Positions 51,527 through 59,918 of a stretch of 64,000 nt of DNA are shown here, piece by piece (position 1 is the stretch's first letter; the number at the start of each line of letters is the position of its first letter). The stretch is taken from contig CAYSLU010000017.1 in NCBI GenBank assembly GCA_964431965.1, forward strand, positions 1 to 64,000. The letters run 5' to 3'. A program made the translations under genes and the position numbers. The notes below the pieces were generated by a model. That model worked only from the letters and a program-made list of their open reading frames with translations, did not search any database and was not told the origin of the DNA. Source of the DNA: CAYSLU01 sp964431965 (lineage in GTDB: Bacteria > Verrucomicrobiota > Kiritimatiellia > CAIKKV01 > CAYSLU01).

Positions 51527-53581
51527 CTACCGCACGGACAGGATGATGGCACGCGGTGAGGCTTTGAGAAACACGAACGTGCCAGGCTCGGCCCCGTTGG
51601 GCGCCCCATTGAAGAACCCCGTGCCGTTTGTCACGGAGATGAATCCGGCGTACTCCTTGCGGATGGCCGGACTGATGGCCGTCTGGTCGATGCCGGACAC
51701 GATGTCCGCGCGTCGGTACTCGGGGATCCCGCACCAGATCGCGATTCGGCCGCCGCCTCCGCCACCGCCATTCACCCATCCGTTCCCGCCCCTGGCTTCC
51801 AGCACACCGGATGCGTCGCCCGAGAAACTGGCGCACATGATCCAGATGCCGCCTCCGCCACCGCCGCCATTTCCGCTCACGACGCCGGTGCCGCCATTGG
51901 CCCGGATCACGCCGTTGGCGACGACCGCCCCTTGCGCTTCGATCCGAATCAGGCCGCCGCCCGCCACGATGGCCCCGTAATCGCCGCCCGCCCCGCTGCC
52001 GGGATGAATCGGCGCGTTGGTCGCATCATACGGCTTCCCACCGGCGGGACTGGTGTTGCCGCCCTTTCCACCTTTTCCGCCATGCGCCCCGCCGCCCCCA
52101 TAGTGGCTGGCATCGGTCGCCCCGGCGCCATAGCCCTTCAGGCCGGCGAAGCCGCGTCCGGTGGCATCGATGCCGCCATTCGTGCCGCCGGCGAGTGTCA
52201 GGCGCTGCAGGGCGAACAGAACGGAGCCGCCGTTGGTCGGGTCCGAGTATGGGTAGATCCACGAATTCGCGCCGACCCATACGGCGTCCGTCACGCTGAC
52301 CCGCGCCCCATAGGTGTCCGTCGATGCATTCGTCACGCCGCTGTACACCGCCAGGCGTCCGCCGTTGGTGAGAATGAGATCCCGGCAATCCAGGCGCGTA
52401 TTCTCCAGATGAATGCCGAGGAAGCCATTGGTTCCGATGATCAGGCTCTGGGCGACCACCGTCCGGGTGCCGGGCCCGCAGAGAATCCAGCGGCAATTCG
52501 TGAAGGTCAGGGACTGATGTTCCCAGCAGGACACTCCGTAGACGTTGGCGTTCGTGCCGACGATCGAGGTCGAGAGGAACTGCTGGTCCGGAATGAAGAC
52601 GCTTCCGATTTCCGCGGGCTGGGCCCCGCCGGCCACATATCCCCCGCTGCCGGTTGCGGCGAGCAGGCGGATGGCGGGCGTCTGTCCGGCTTGCGCCTGA
52701 GCGTCGTAGCGGATGGCGATGCGCCCCCCGCCGCCCCGCCCCCCGCCTGTTCCCGCGCCACTGCCTCCGCTCGCCTGTACCGTACCGGTGCTCGCGGCAT
52801 CCACATAGGAGCAGCCGATGAATACCCCGCCGCCCGACCCGCCGCCCACCGAAACTCCATTGGTGGCGGGGCCGCCATTGGCCGTGATGAGTCCGTCGAT
52901 GCGCACCCGCGCGCCGGCCACTATCCGCACGGCGCCCCCGCCGCTGCCTCCGTAGCCGCCCCACGCACTGCTTCCTCCGCCGCCGCTGCCGGGCGAGCTG
53001 GGATCAGCGGCCGATCCATACATCGCGCCGCCTCCTCCGATGCCTTGCGGGTTCCCGCCTCTTCCGCCGTGGCCGCCCCCGCCGCCCCAGCCGGACGACG
53101 ATCCGCCGCCGCCCGGGCCGTGTCCGGGCGTGTCGTACCCACCCTTGAAACCCCGCGCATCGGCGTTGATCTGCCCCCCGCCATCCAAGGTGAGGTTGGT
53201 GCAGGCGATGTTGATCCGGTTGGACACGCCGCCGTTCGTGAACGCGCTGGGCAGGGTCACGGCCGCCCCGCCGCGTATGTACACATCGTCCGCCTGCAGA
53301 GTCGTGGCCCAGTTGGAGAAGGTCAGCATCCGGCTGGCGATCTCGATCGAATAGAGCCGGGGCGTTGAGTTGGTCAGGAGCACGTTTGTGAAGGCGGTCG
53401 GATGGTCTGCGTCGATAACTACCGCTTGCCCGGCCTGGGGTTCCTGCAGCAGGCTCCAGTTGCTCGCACTGAACCAGTCGCTGTCGCTGGCGCCGGTCCA
53501 GAAGTTGGTGGCGACTTGGGCCCGGCACGCGACAGCCGGCAGGGCCAGCCATAGCAGGAGCGCCGTCCGCCCGATGAACAT
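51527..53581 (-). CDS. Large glycine-rich secreted protein with beta-helix-like repeats
   Basis: The 684-residue protein has a signal peptide (IGRTALLLWLALPAVACRA, cleavage near residue 22) followed by FWTGASDSDWFSASNWS, a start seen in secreted proteins with autotransporter-like passenger repeats. Several blocks of glycine-rich sequence (PGHGPGGGGSSSGWGGGGG, GGGAHGGKGGKGGNTSP) alternate with beta-strand segments of the type VRIDGLITANGGPATNG and VRIVAGARVRIDG. This pattern suggests a right-handed beta-helix with glycine loops, probably on the cell surface. No CTERM tail is visible. The ATG at 53581 is used because the signal peptide starts there; an upstream ATG at 53620 is possible. No catalytic motif was seen. 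Confidence 0.75.
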   Translation of the reverse strand: MFIGRTALLLWLALPAVACRAQVATNFWTGASDSDWFSASNWSLLQEPQAGQAVVIDADHPTAFTNVLLTNSTPRLYSIEIASRMLTFSNWATTLQADDVYIRGGAAVTLPSAFTNGGVSNRINIACTNLTLDGGGQINADARGFKGGYDTPGHGPGGGGSSSGWGGGGGHGGRGGNPQGIGGGGAMYGSAADPSSPGSGGGGSSAWGGYGGSGGGAVRIVAGARVRIDGLITANGGPATNGVSVGGGSGGGVFIGCSYVDAASTGTVQASGGSGAGTGGGRGGGGRIAIRYDAQAQAGQTPAIRLLAATGSGGYVAGGAQPAEIGSVFIPDQQFLSTSIVGTNANVYGVSCWEHQSLTFTNCRWILCGPGTRTVVAQSLIIGTNGFLGIHLENTRLDCRDLILTNGGRLAVYSGVTNASTDTYGARVSVTDAVWVGANSWIYPYSDPTNGGSVLFALQRLTLAGGTNGGIDATGRGFAGLKGYGAGATDASHYGGGGAHGGKGGKGGNTSPAGGKPYDATNAPIHPGSGAGGDYGAIVAGGGLIRIEAQGAVVANGVIRANGGTGVVSGNGGGGGGGIWIMCASFSGDASGVLEARGGNGWVNGGGGGGGRIAIWCGIPEYRRADIVSGIDQTAISPAIRKEYAGFISVTNGTGFFNGAPNGAEPGTFVFLKASPRAIILSVR

Positions 53582-53860
53582 GGGGTGGGGCGCGACGGGC
53601 GCTGTGTGGTGTCCAGACATGACTGGCCAGTGCCTGCAATACCGGTTTGTGTTCACGCTCGGCTGCGGCCGGATGGTGGAGAGAGTATCCCAAGGCATGA
53701 AGGCTGGACCATCAGAATCTCTTTGCCCAATCCGGCCGGCAAAGGTCATATTCACCCGTCGCGTTTCAAGCGAGGGGGAAGAGGGCTCTGCATCACGCGT
53801 GCGACTGGGACTGCGGCTAGGAACGGGTACAGGCCGATCGACAAGTTTGGAGGCGAGCGA

Positions 53861-55180
53861 ATGTCGGCAACGGGACGTGCATCGCATTGTCATCTGGTCG
53901 GTGTCGCCGGCGTGGGGATGAGCGCGCTGGCGCAGGCGCTGGCGGCGGCCGGACGCGACGTGTCGGGGTCGGACCGCTACAGCGATCAGGGGCGCGATCT
54001 GGATGTCCTGAGAAAGCTCCAGCTCGGAGGCATTCGGATCGTTCCGCAGGACGGGTCGGGCGTGACGCCCGGCTCGGAAGCAGTCGTGGTCAGCACCGCC
54101 ATCGAGGCGGACAATCCGGACGTGGCCGCCGCGCAGCGGCTGGGCGTGCCGGTCCTGCATCGCGCCGAGATGCTCGCGCGCCTGATGGAGGGCCGGCGCT
54201 GTGTGGCGGTCACGGGCACCTCGGGAAAGACGACGGTGACGGGCATGGTGGGCTGGCTTCTGGAGCAGGCCGGATTCGATCCGACGGTGGTCAACGGCGG
54301 CGCGGTGGTTAACTGGGCGTCGGACCTGGCCGTGGGCAACGTGCGGCCGGGGCGTTCGGACCTGTGGGTGATCGAAGCGGATGAGAGCGATCGCTCCCTG
54401 CTGCACTATTCGCCCGACTGGGCCGTGATCACCAACATGTCACGCGACCACTTCGGTATGGACGAGACGGTGGCGCTTTTCCGGGCGTTCCGCAGCCGGG
54501 TGCGCGCGGGCGCAGTGGGCGTGCTGGACACCGCGGCCGAGCTGGCGTCCTTCGCGCCCGAGCTGTCGGCGCGCGGCGGCGAGTTCGTGTATCGCGGGCG
54601 GCGCTTCCGGGTGCCGCAACTCGGCCGCCACAATGCCGAGAACGCGCTGAACGCCGTCATGCTATGCGACCGCATGGGAGTCGACCTAGATCAGGTGCCC
54701 GCCGCGCTCGAGCGTTTCCGGGGAATCCAGCGGCGCCTCGAGCTGGCCGGGGAGGGGGGCGGCGTGACCGTGATCGACGACTACGCCCACAACACGGCCA
54801 AGATCGCGGCCGCCTGGGAAACGATCGCGCCGTATCACCGGCGCATCCTGGCCGTCTGGCGGCCGCACGGGTTCGCGCCGCTGGCGAACATGATGGACGA
54901 CCTGGCCGCCACGCTTCCGCGGCTGTGCCGTCCCGACGACCGCCTGTGGATCCTGCCCGTCTTCTACGCCGGCGGAACGGCGTCGCGGACGGTTTCGTCG
55001 GATCAGCTCGTGGAGCGGCTTCGGGCGGCGGGGTGTCCGGCCTCCGGGGCTCCCGACTACGCCGCGCTCATGAGGGAGATTCCGCTGGCGGCTCGATCGG
55101 GCGACGCCGTGCTCATCATGGGCGCGCGGGATCCGGATCTGCCCGCGCTGGCTCGGGCGCTGGTTCGCGGGCTGGCGTGA
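53861..55180 (+). CDS. Mpl/MurC-type Mur ligase
   Basis: The 439-residue product is a Mur ligase with the N-terminal nucleotide fold of MurC and Mpl (HLVGVAGVGMSALAQAL), the ATP-binding P-loop TGTSGKTTVTG (about 118-128), the N-x-x-H centre (NMSRDHFGMDET), and the C-terminal domain (DDYAHNTAKIAAAWE, VWRPHGFAPL). MurC adds L-Ala to UDP-MurNAc; Mpl recycles murein tripeptide by attaching it to UDP-MurNAc. Length and motifs fit either; an isolated copy without other mur genes favours Mpl or a recycling role. The ATG at 53861 has GGAGG 8 nt upstream; the open frame back to 53585 is not conserved. The last 65 nt overlap the convergent flippase-like gene. Confidence 0.82.
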   Translation: MSATGRASHCHLVGVAGVGMSALAQALAAAGRDVSGSDRYSDQGRDLDVLRKLQLGGIRIVPQDGSGVTPGSEAVVVSTAIEADNPDVAAAQRLGVPVLHRAEMLARLMEGRRCVAVTGTSGKTTVTGMVGWLLEQAGFDPTVVNGGAVVNWASDLAVGNVRPGRSDLWVIEADESDRSLLHYSPDWAVITNMSRDHFGMDETVALFRAFRSRVRAGAVGVLDTAAELASFAPELSARGGEFVYRGRRFRVPQLGRHNAENALNAVMLCDRMGVDLDQVPAALERFRGIQRRLELAGEGGGVTVIDDYAHNTAKIAAAWETIAPYHRRILAVWRPHGFAPLANMMDDLAATLPRLCRPDDRLWILPVFYAGGTASRTVSSDQLVERLRAAGCPASGAPDYAALMREIPLAARSGDAVLIMGARDPDLPALARALVRGLA

Positions 55181-56201
55181 GCTCCGAGTTCTGGATCTCG
55201 CGCAGGTCCTGGCTGAAGGCGCGGCCGGATCCGGCGTTGTAGAAGAGGAAGATGACCCCGCCCAACAGGCTCCACACGAGCATGCCGAGGTAGGAGATGA
55301 GGGAGAGGGGCAGCGCCTGGGAGATCGGAATCTGCACCGCCCCAAGCAGGACGACCGCCACGCCCTCTCGGATGCCCAGGCCGCCCGGTGTGATCGGCAG
55401 CGAGGCCACCGCCAGGATCGACGGGAACATCATCAGATAGTCGCCGAACCCGTTGGGGATCTGGAGCGCCCGCCCGAGCGCATAGCAGCCCGCCACGTTC
55501 AGCAGGTGGTTCGCGAGCGAGAGCGCGAACGCGCGAGCCAGAAGGCTGTGGTCCGTCCGGTAGAGGTAGAACGCATCGTACGCGCGCCTCAGCAGGTGGC
55601 CGAAAGGCCAGCGGTTCTCGATCCACCGGAAGACCGAGTGGCGCTCGAAGATGTTTCGCTTGAGGAGCAGGGCGAGCGCCAGCGCCAGCGCTGCGAACAG
55701 GACGAGCACCAGGAGGCAGATGGGATGGGTTCGCTTCTGCGCCAGGAAGAACGGCGCCCGTGCGACGATCATCGCGGCCGCAAGCATGAAGAGGGCCAGG
55801 AGCCCGATTACCCGGTCGGCGACGACGGTCATGATGGCCTCGGCCTTCAGGTGGCGGGTCTCGCGGGCGGTATAGGCCGCCTTGACCAGATCGCCGCCGG
55901 TGGATCCCATCATGAATGCGTTGAAGAAGTGGCCGATGAAGAAGATGGAGAAGACGCGGCGGGCAGACAGCCGCAGCGATTGGGCGTCGAGGAACCCCTT
56001 CCAGCGGAGGACGCTGGCCCAGATGCAGCCGAAGAAGAGCCCGAGCCCGAGCAGCAACCAGGCCGCGTGCCCGAGCGTGCCTCGGAGGACGGTCCCGAGG
56101 TGCGTGAGGTCCATTTCCGGCCGCGACAGCAACCAGGCGATGATGCCGGCGGCAGCGGCCAGTCGCAGGAGGGCGGCGGCGGCTCGGCGAGCCGTGCGCA
56201 T
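55116..56201 (-). CDS. Lysylphosphatidylglycerol synthase / UPF0104-type integral membrane protein
   Basis: The 361-residue protein has about eight membrane helices and the family's conserved segments: FFNAFMMGSTGGDLVKAAYTAR (with invariant G-G-D), MTVVADRVIGLLALF, and the C-terminal LPITPGGLGIREGVAVVLLG. The family includes the flippase half of MprF and related proteins that move lipids or lipid-linked sugars; without the synthase domain the substrate is unknown. Its start shares a base with the stop of the TIM-barrel gene upstream, so they are coupled. The last about 20 codons, encoding a Pro/Ala/Glu-rich tail, lie antisense to the end of the Mpl/MurC-type gene. Confidence 0.85.
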   Translation of the reverse strand: MRTARRAAAALLRLAAAAGIIAWLLSRPEMDLTHLGTVLRGTLGHAAWLLLGLGLFFGCIWASVLRWKGFLDAQSLRLSARRVFSIFFIGHFFNAFMMGSTGGDLVKAAYTARETRHLKAEAIMTVVADRVIGLLALFMLAAAMIVARAPFFLAQKRTHPICLLVLVLFAALALALALLLKRNIFERHSVFRWIENRWPFGHLLRRAYDAFYLYRTDHSLLARAFALSLANHLLNVAGCYALGRALQIPNGFGDYLMMFPSILAVASLPITPGGLGIREGVAVVLLGAVQIPISQALPLSLISYLGMLVWSLLGGVIFLFYNAGSGRAFSQDLREIQNSELTPAREPAPEPARADPDPARP

Positions 56202-57166
56202 CACGGCTCGCCCCTTGGACCGGCGCCCGGGCGAGGGGTCTCCGGAGCCGGCGGGCTGGACCACAGAGCGGCCAGGTGGTCGCGGCCCCGGCGGAGGACC
56301 TCCGGGGGGACGGCTGGCGACGGCTCGAGCACGAAGAGCAGCGGCTGGTCCGCCAGAAAGCGGAACCGCTCGAAGGGGATCGCGCCGTCGGGCGGCATGA
56401 GGTGGTCGCCCGCCGGCGAGGCGGCATCGTGCAGATGCAGGCCGGACAGGTGCGGCTGGAGCTTTTCGACCCAGCGAAGATGGCTGACGAACCCGAGGTT
56501 CTGTCGGACCTGCCCGTGCCCGGTATCGTGCCAGTACGTCACGAGCGGCGAGGCAAACCGCTTCGCGATGCGATCCATCTCGGCCTCCGTGGGCACCCCT
56601 TCCCACGAGGGGACGATTTCAAGCCCGAGCCGCACGTTGTGCTTCTGAAGCGTGGGCAGTAGGGCTTCGATGCCGGCGCAGAGGAATTCGACAAACCGCG
56701 GGGCGCGCTCCTCGCGCTCCATCATCAGCTTGAGCTTGACCTTCTCGTAGGCGGGGGAGAAGGCCTCTCCGGCTTCGAACATGCCGATGAGCTCTTCGGT
56801 GCGTCGCCGGACGTCCACGTAGCCGGAGTGGGTAACGACGACCCGGGCCCCCATCTCGGCGGCGAACTCGATCGTTCGCGCGGTGTGAATCACCGCGCTC
56901 TCGCGGATGCGCCGGTCGGCGTTCGCGAGCGTCCAGATCTCGGGGTGCCCGTACGGGGCGCCGACAGGCACGGGGCAGAAGTTGTGCACGCTATCGACGG
57001 CGATGACCTTCTGGTCCACCATGCGGCGGACGCCCAAGACGAGATCGGCGGTGAGATCGTAGCCCAGTTCGATACGCTCGAACCCGAGGCTGCGAATCTC
57101 CTCGATCATCGCCTCGCCGGACCGGTGCCGGCTGGCGTTCCACCGTGTTGAGAGGCCGAAGAGCAT
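56201..57166 (-). CDS. Sugar phosphate isomerase/epimerase (xylose isomerase-like TIM barrel)
   Basis: The 321-residue protein has the AP-endonuclease-2/xylose-isomerase-like TIM barrel: IEEIRSLGFERIELGYD, VIAVDSVHNFCPVP, MGARVVVTHSGYVDV (metal-binding His), LGLEIVPSWEGVP (Glu), VTYWHDTGHGQV (His/Asp) and LHLHDAASPAGDHLMPPDG (His/Asp). These residues bind a divalent metal. The family includes epimerases, isomerases and endonuclease IV, so the exact activity is not assigned. It is co-transcribed with the flippase-like gene, which may point to a sugar-lipid pathway. The C-terminus is Pro-rich. Confidence 0.8.
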   Translation of the reverse strand: MLFGLSTRWNASRHRSGEAMIEEIRSLGFERIELGYDLTADLVLGVRRMVDQKVIAVDSVHNFCPVPVGAPYGHPEIWTLANADRRIRESAVIHTARTIEFAAEMGARVVVTHSGYVDVRRRTEELIGMFEAGEAFSPAYEKVKLKLMMEREERAPRFVEFLCAGIEALLPTLQKHNVRLGLEIVPSWEGVPTEAEMDRIAKRFASPLVTYWHDTGHGQVRQNLGFVSHLRWVEKLQPHLSGLHLHDAASPAGDHLMPPDGAIPFERFRFLADQPLLFVLEPSPAVPPEVLRRGRDHLAALWSSPPAPETPRPGAGPRGEP

Positions 57167-57225
57167 CGTTCTCGCGCGCTTCTGGCCGCGCCTGCCGGGG
57201 GACCCCGATCGGGTTGAGACCTGCT

Positions 57226-57423
57226 TCAGGTCACGGCGTAGCGCTGACGCACCCGGGCGCGAGCCGCTTTTTTGCGACGCTTCTCGCAGGGCTTCTCGAA
57301 GTACCGGTGACCCCGGATCTCCTTCATGAGCCCTTCCTTGTCCAGCATCTTCTTGAGGCGCTTGAGCGCCTTGTCAACCGGCTCGCCTCGCTTGATCTTT
57401 ACTTGCAGCACGGTACGAATCAC
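57226..57423 (-). CDS. rpsU: 30S ribosomal protein bS21
   Basis: The 65-residue basic protein matches bS21: IRTVLQVKIKRGEPVDKALKRLKKMLDKEGLMKEIRGHRYFEKPCEKRRKKAARARVRQRY. It binds the 30S subunit near the anti-Shine-Dalgarno region and helps initiation. Its length is normal for the short form. The start is an ATG at 57423; a promoter lies at 57484-57512. In many bacteria rpsU is next to dnaG and rpoD; here it stands alone between the TIM-barrel gene and the CTERM protein gene. Confidence 0.96.
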   Translation of the reverse strand: MIRTVLQVKIKRGEPVDKALKRLKKMLDKEGLMKEIRGHRYFEKPCEKRRKKAARARVRQRYAVT

Positions 57424-57483
57424 GCTCCCTTCATGACCCGGGCCGGACGGTTCCGCCTGAGGCCCTTCGGTCGATGGCGTCCC

Positions 57484-57512
57484 TATCTATCGGAACATGG
57501 TCATCAAGTCAA
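57484..57512 (-). promoter_or_regulatory. rpsU promoter
   Basis: On the minus strand TTGACT (57507-57512) and TAGATA (57484-57489) are 17 nt apart, giving a start point near 57477 and a leader of about 54 nt before rpsU. Confidence 0.6.
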
Positions 57513-57552
57513 TGCCGGCCTCGAAAAACGTTCGGCGGCTGCGCCTGAAGAC

Positions 57553-57590
57553 GCAAGCGCCGGGTGCCGTTTCCGACACCCGGCGCTTGC
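57553..57590 (-). terminator. Strong hairpin, likely terminator of the CTERM protein gene
   Basis: A perfect 14-bp inverted repeat, GCAAGCGCCGGGTG and CACCCGGCGCTTGC, with a 10-nt loop, lies 19 nt beyond the stop at 57609. The following minus-strand sequence (GTCTTC) has no long T-run, so termination is likely but not certain. It lies between the promoter of rpsU and the end of the CTERM gene. Confidence 0.55.
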
Positions 57591-57608
57591 TGTCGATTCG
57601 ACTGACGG

Positions 57609-58418
57609 TCAGGCCAGCCGGCGGCGGATCATTCCCAGCCCGGCGATCGCGAGGCCCAGGAGTCCGGCCGAGCACGCGGCGTCCGGCATGCGGGTCGGCG
57701 GCACCGTGTGGCTCCCCATGAGGTTGTCGTTGCCGCACCCGTACGTGTAGTGCGCGTAGAAGTTCTGGTAGCTTCCCAGAAATCCCGAGTTCAGCGAGAC
57801 CATGTGGTGATAGCCGCCGGACAGCCCGGCGCCGGTGAGCCCCAGTATCTGGGCATCGCTCCGGTTCTGAAGATAGGAGAAGCTGACGTTCTGGAACCCC
57901 GCGACGGCCGCTCCGCCGCTGACGTACTTGTACGGATTCGATCCGCGGTTGTCCTTGAAGTAGACTTCCTTCAAGACGCTATTCTGAGTCAGCGCGTAGA
58001 CCGAGTAGGTCTGGGCGACGAAGTCCATCCGGAGGGCGAAGTCATAGCCGAACGTGTTGTTCACGTTCCGGTAGTTCCACGTCCCGCTGGGCGTGCTCGA
58101 AATGTCACCGCCGTAGAGCGGAGCCCCGTTCACCGAGAAGAAGATGTCACCCGAGGTGTACCCATCGACGCCATTCTTGAAGTTGTACCCGCCGACCATC
58201 GACAGCGTGGTTCCGTCCAGGAAGAACCCTTCGAGATCCCACTTCTGTCCGGTACTGCTGGCCGGTTCGACCTCGCCGTCTTCCTGCATCCCGTGCCAGC
58301 CCGATGCGCTGCTTGAGACTCCGTCATAGATCGTGATGTTCGCAGGCAGCGCCATCGCGCCGCTCGCACCCATCGCCAAGCCCACCGCCACCGCCAGAAT
58401 CGACTGCTTCGTACTCAT
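57609..58418 (-). CDS. Secreted protein with PEP/VPD-CTERM-like sorting tail
   Basis: The 269-residue product has a signal peptide (STKQSILAVAVGLAMGASGAMA) and a C-terminal tail PDAACSAGLLGLAIAGLGMIRRRLA: a short motif beginning Pro-Asp, one membrane helix and a basic end, as in PEP-CTERM and VPD-CTERM proteins of the Verrucomicrobiota. Such tails are processed by exosortase, and the proteins go to the cell surface or biofilm matrix. The middle part is beta-rich with many Tyr, Ser and Asn residues (GGYNFKNGVDGYTSGDIFFSVNG). Base composition is less GC-biased than its neighbours. GGGG precedes the ATG at 58418 at close spacing; the upstream extension is not conserved. I see no gene in the 286 nt between this start and the M20 gene. 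Confidence 0.78.
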   Translation of the reverse strand: MSTKQSILAVAVGLAMGASGAMALPANITIYDGVSSSASGWHGMQEDGEVEPASSTGQKWDLEGFFLDGTTLSMVGGYNFKNGVDGYTSGDIFFSVNGAPLYGGDISSTPSGTWNYRNVNNTFGYDFALRMDFVAQTYSVYALTQNSVLKEVYFKDNRGSNPYKYVSGGAAVAGFQNVSFSYLQNRSDAQILGLTGAGLSGGYHHMVSLNSGFLGSYQNFYAHYTYGCGNDNLMGSHTVPPTRMPDAACSAGLLGLAIAGLGMIRRRLA

Positions 58419-58704
58419 AGGCCCCTGTTTCTTGTGGTGATCACTCCAGCTCGACCAGAGGCGGTAATGCAAGTGGTGTGCCAAGACATTTCGAGTTGTA
58501 GGGCTATGACTGACAACGATGGATGTCCGGCGCGCAATAGGTTGATTGAAGAACACTTGCGTTTGAAGAAAATCCATTGATTCGGAACGGTATTGCCTGC
58601 CACTTCTGAGTACTCAGACGACTGCATGGGATTGTGTAAACCAATCCGACGACACGGTTGGTCTTGTCTCGCAGCGAGGCGTCAGCAGGCGGGGCGGATC
58701 GGCG

Positions 58705-59895
58705 CTACTGGGGCCAGTGGGTCTGGAAGCGGCGCACCAGTCCGCAGTGAACGGCCAGAGCGGTCGGGATGGCGTCGTCGGCGAAGTCGAAGCGGGGATT
58801 GTGCCACAGAGGGGCGTCGATGGCCCCGGGCTCGCGGGTGCCCAGAAGCCAGAAGGCGGACGGGGCGTGAGCCGAGTACTCGCCGAAGTCTTCGGAGCCC
58901 ATGACCGGCGGGCATGCGGAGCATACGGCTGCGGAGCCGATCGCAGACTTGGCTGACTCGGTGAAGAACGAGAAGGCGCGGTCGTCGTTGATCAGCACGG
59001 GAAACGAGTGCCGGATTTCGACCTCGGCGGTGCCCCCGAAGGCGACCGCCGTGCTCTCGGCTATCTCCCGTATGCGGCGGCCGACCTCCGGGACGAGCCC
59101 GGGAGCCAGGCATCGGTACGTGCCGGTCAGAACGGCGCTCGGCGGGATGATGTTCCAGGCGGTTCCGGCATTGAACGTCGTGATGCTCACGACGGCGCTC
59201 TGCAGCGGATCGACGGATCGGGCCACGATGGACTGGAGGGCGGCGACGATGTGGGACCCGATCAGGACCGGGTCGATGCCGGTGTGGGGGAACGCTCCGT
59301 GCGCGCCCTTCCCGCGGATGGTGATCCGGATGCTCGAAGCAGAGGCGAACGAAGCGCCGCGGCAGCTGCCGACCTGCCCGATATCCAGGACGGGCCAGCT
59401 GTGCATGCCGAAGATGGCGTCCACGCGCGGATCGTCCATGCAGCCCTCGCGGCACATCCGGGCGGCGCCGCCGTCGCGCTCCTCGGCCGGCTGGAAGATG
59501 AACTTGACGGGGCCGCGCAGCGAATCGGAGACGCGGGACAGGACCCGTGCGGCGCCGACCAGGCATGCGGTGTGACCGTCGTGGCCGCAGGCGTGCATGA
59601 CGCCGGGCCGGCAGGAGGCGTACGGCTTTCCGCTCTGCTCCTCTATCGGCAGCGCATCCATGTCCGCGCGCAGCGCGACGCAGGGGCCGGGCTTGCCGGC
59701 CCCCAGCGTGGCCACCACGCCGGTTCCGCCCACGCCGAGGCGCACGACCATGCCCGGCAGCGGCTCCAGTTCACGGGCGACCCGGTCGGCCGTCTCGCGC
59801 TCCTCGTGGCTAAGCTCCGGGTTCCGGTGGAAGTGCTGCCGCAGATCGCGGATGCGCGGGGTGGTCTCGGCGATGATCGGGGCGATGTCCTGCAC
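58705..59895 (-). CDS. M20-family amidohydrolase/peptidase
   Basis: The 396-residue protein matches M20D amidohydrolases (IAA-amino acid hydrolase, hippuricase, N-acyl-amino acid deacylase types): LRQHFHRNPELSHEE, ALRADMDALPIEE (Asp), HACGHDGHTACLVGAA (metal ligands), FQPAEERDGGA (catalytic Glu), GKGAHGAFPHTGIDPV and TTFNAGTAWNIIP. It would remove an acyl or aminoacyl group from an amide. The start is GTG at 59895, with AGGAG at good spacing; sequence further upstream in the frame is the L,D-transpeptidase gene in another frame. It lies 23 nt after the L,D-transpeptidase, probably in the same operon. Confidence 0.9.
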   Translation of the reverse strand: MQDIAPIIAETTPRIRDLRQHFHRNPELSHEERETADRVARELEPLPGMVVRLGVGGTGVVATLGAGKPGPCVALRADMDALPIEEQSGKPYASCRPGVMHACGHDGHTACLVGAARVLSRVSDSLRGPVKFIFQPAEERDGGAARMCREGCMDDPRVDAIFGMHSWPVLDIGQVGSCRGASFASASSIRITIRGKGAHGAFPHTGIDPVLIGSHIVAALQSIVARSVDPLQSAVVSITTFNAGTAWNIIPPSAVLTGTYRCLAPGLVPEVGRRIREIAESTAVAFGGTAEVEIRHSFPVLINDDRAFSFFTESAKSAIGSAAVCSACPPVMGSEDFGEYSAHAPSAFWLLGTREPGAIDAPLWHNPRFDFADDAIPTALAVHCGLVRRFQTHWPQ

Positions 59896-59918
59896 GGTTT
59901 CTCCTGTCGTGTTTGAAG

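Noticed and set aside
57212..57240. GACCTG/CAGGTC hairpin as terminator of rpsU
   Set aside because: The stem is only 6 bp, includes the stop codon and is followed by TCAACCC with no T-run.
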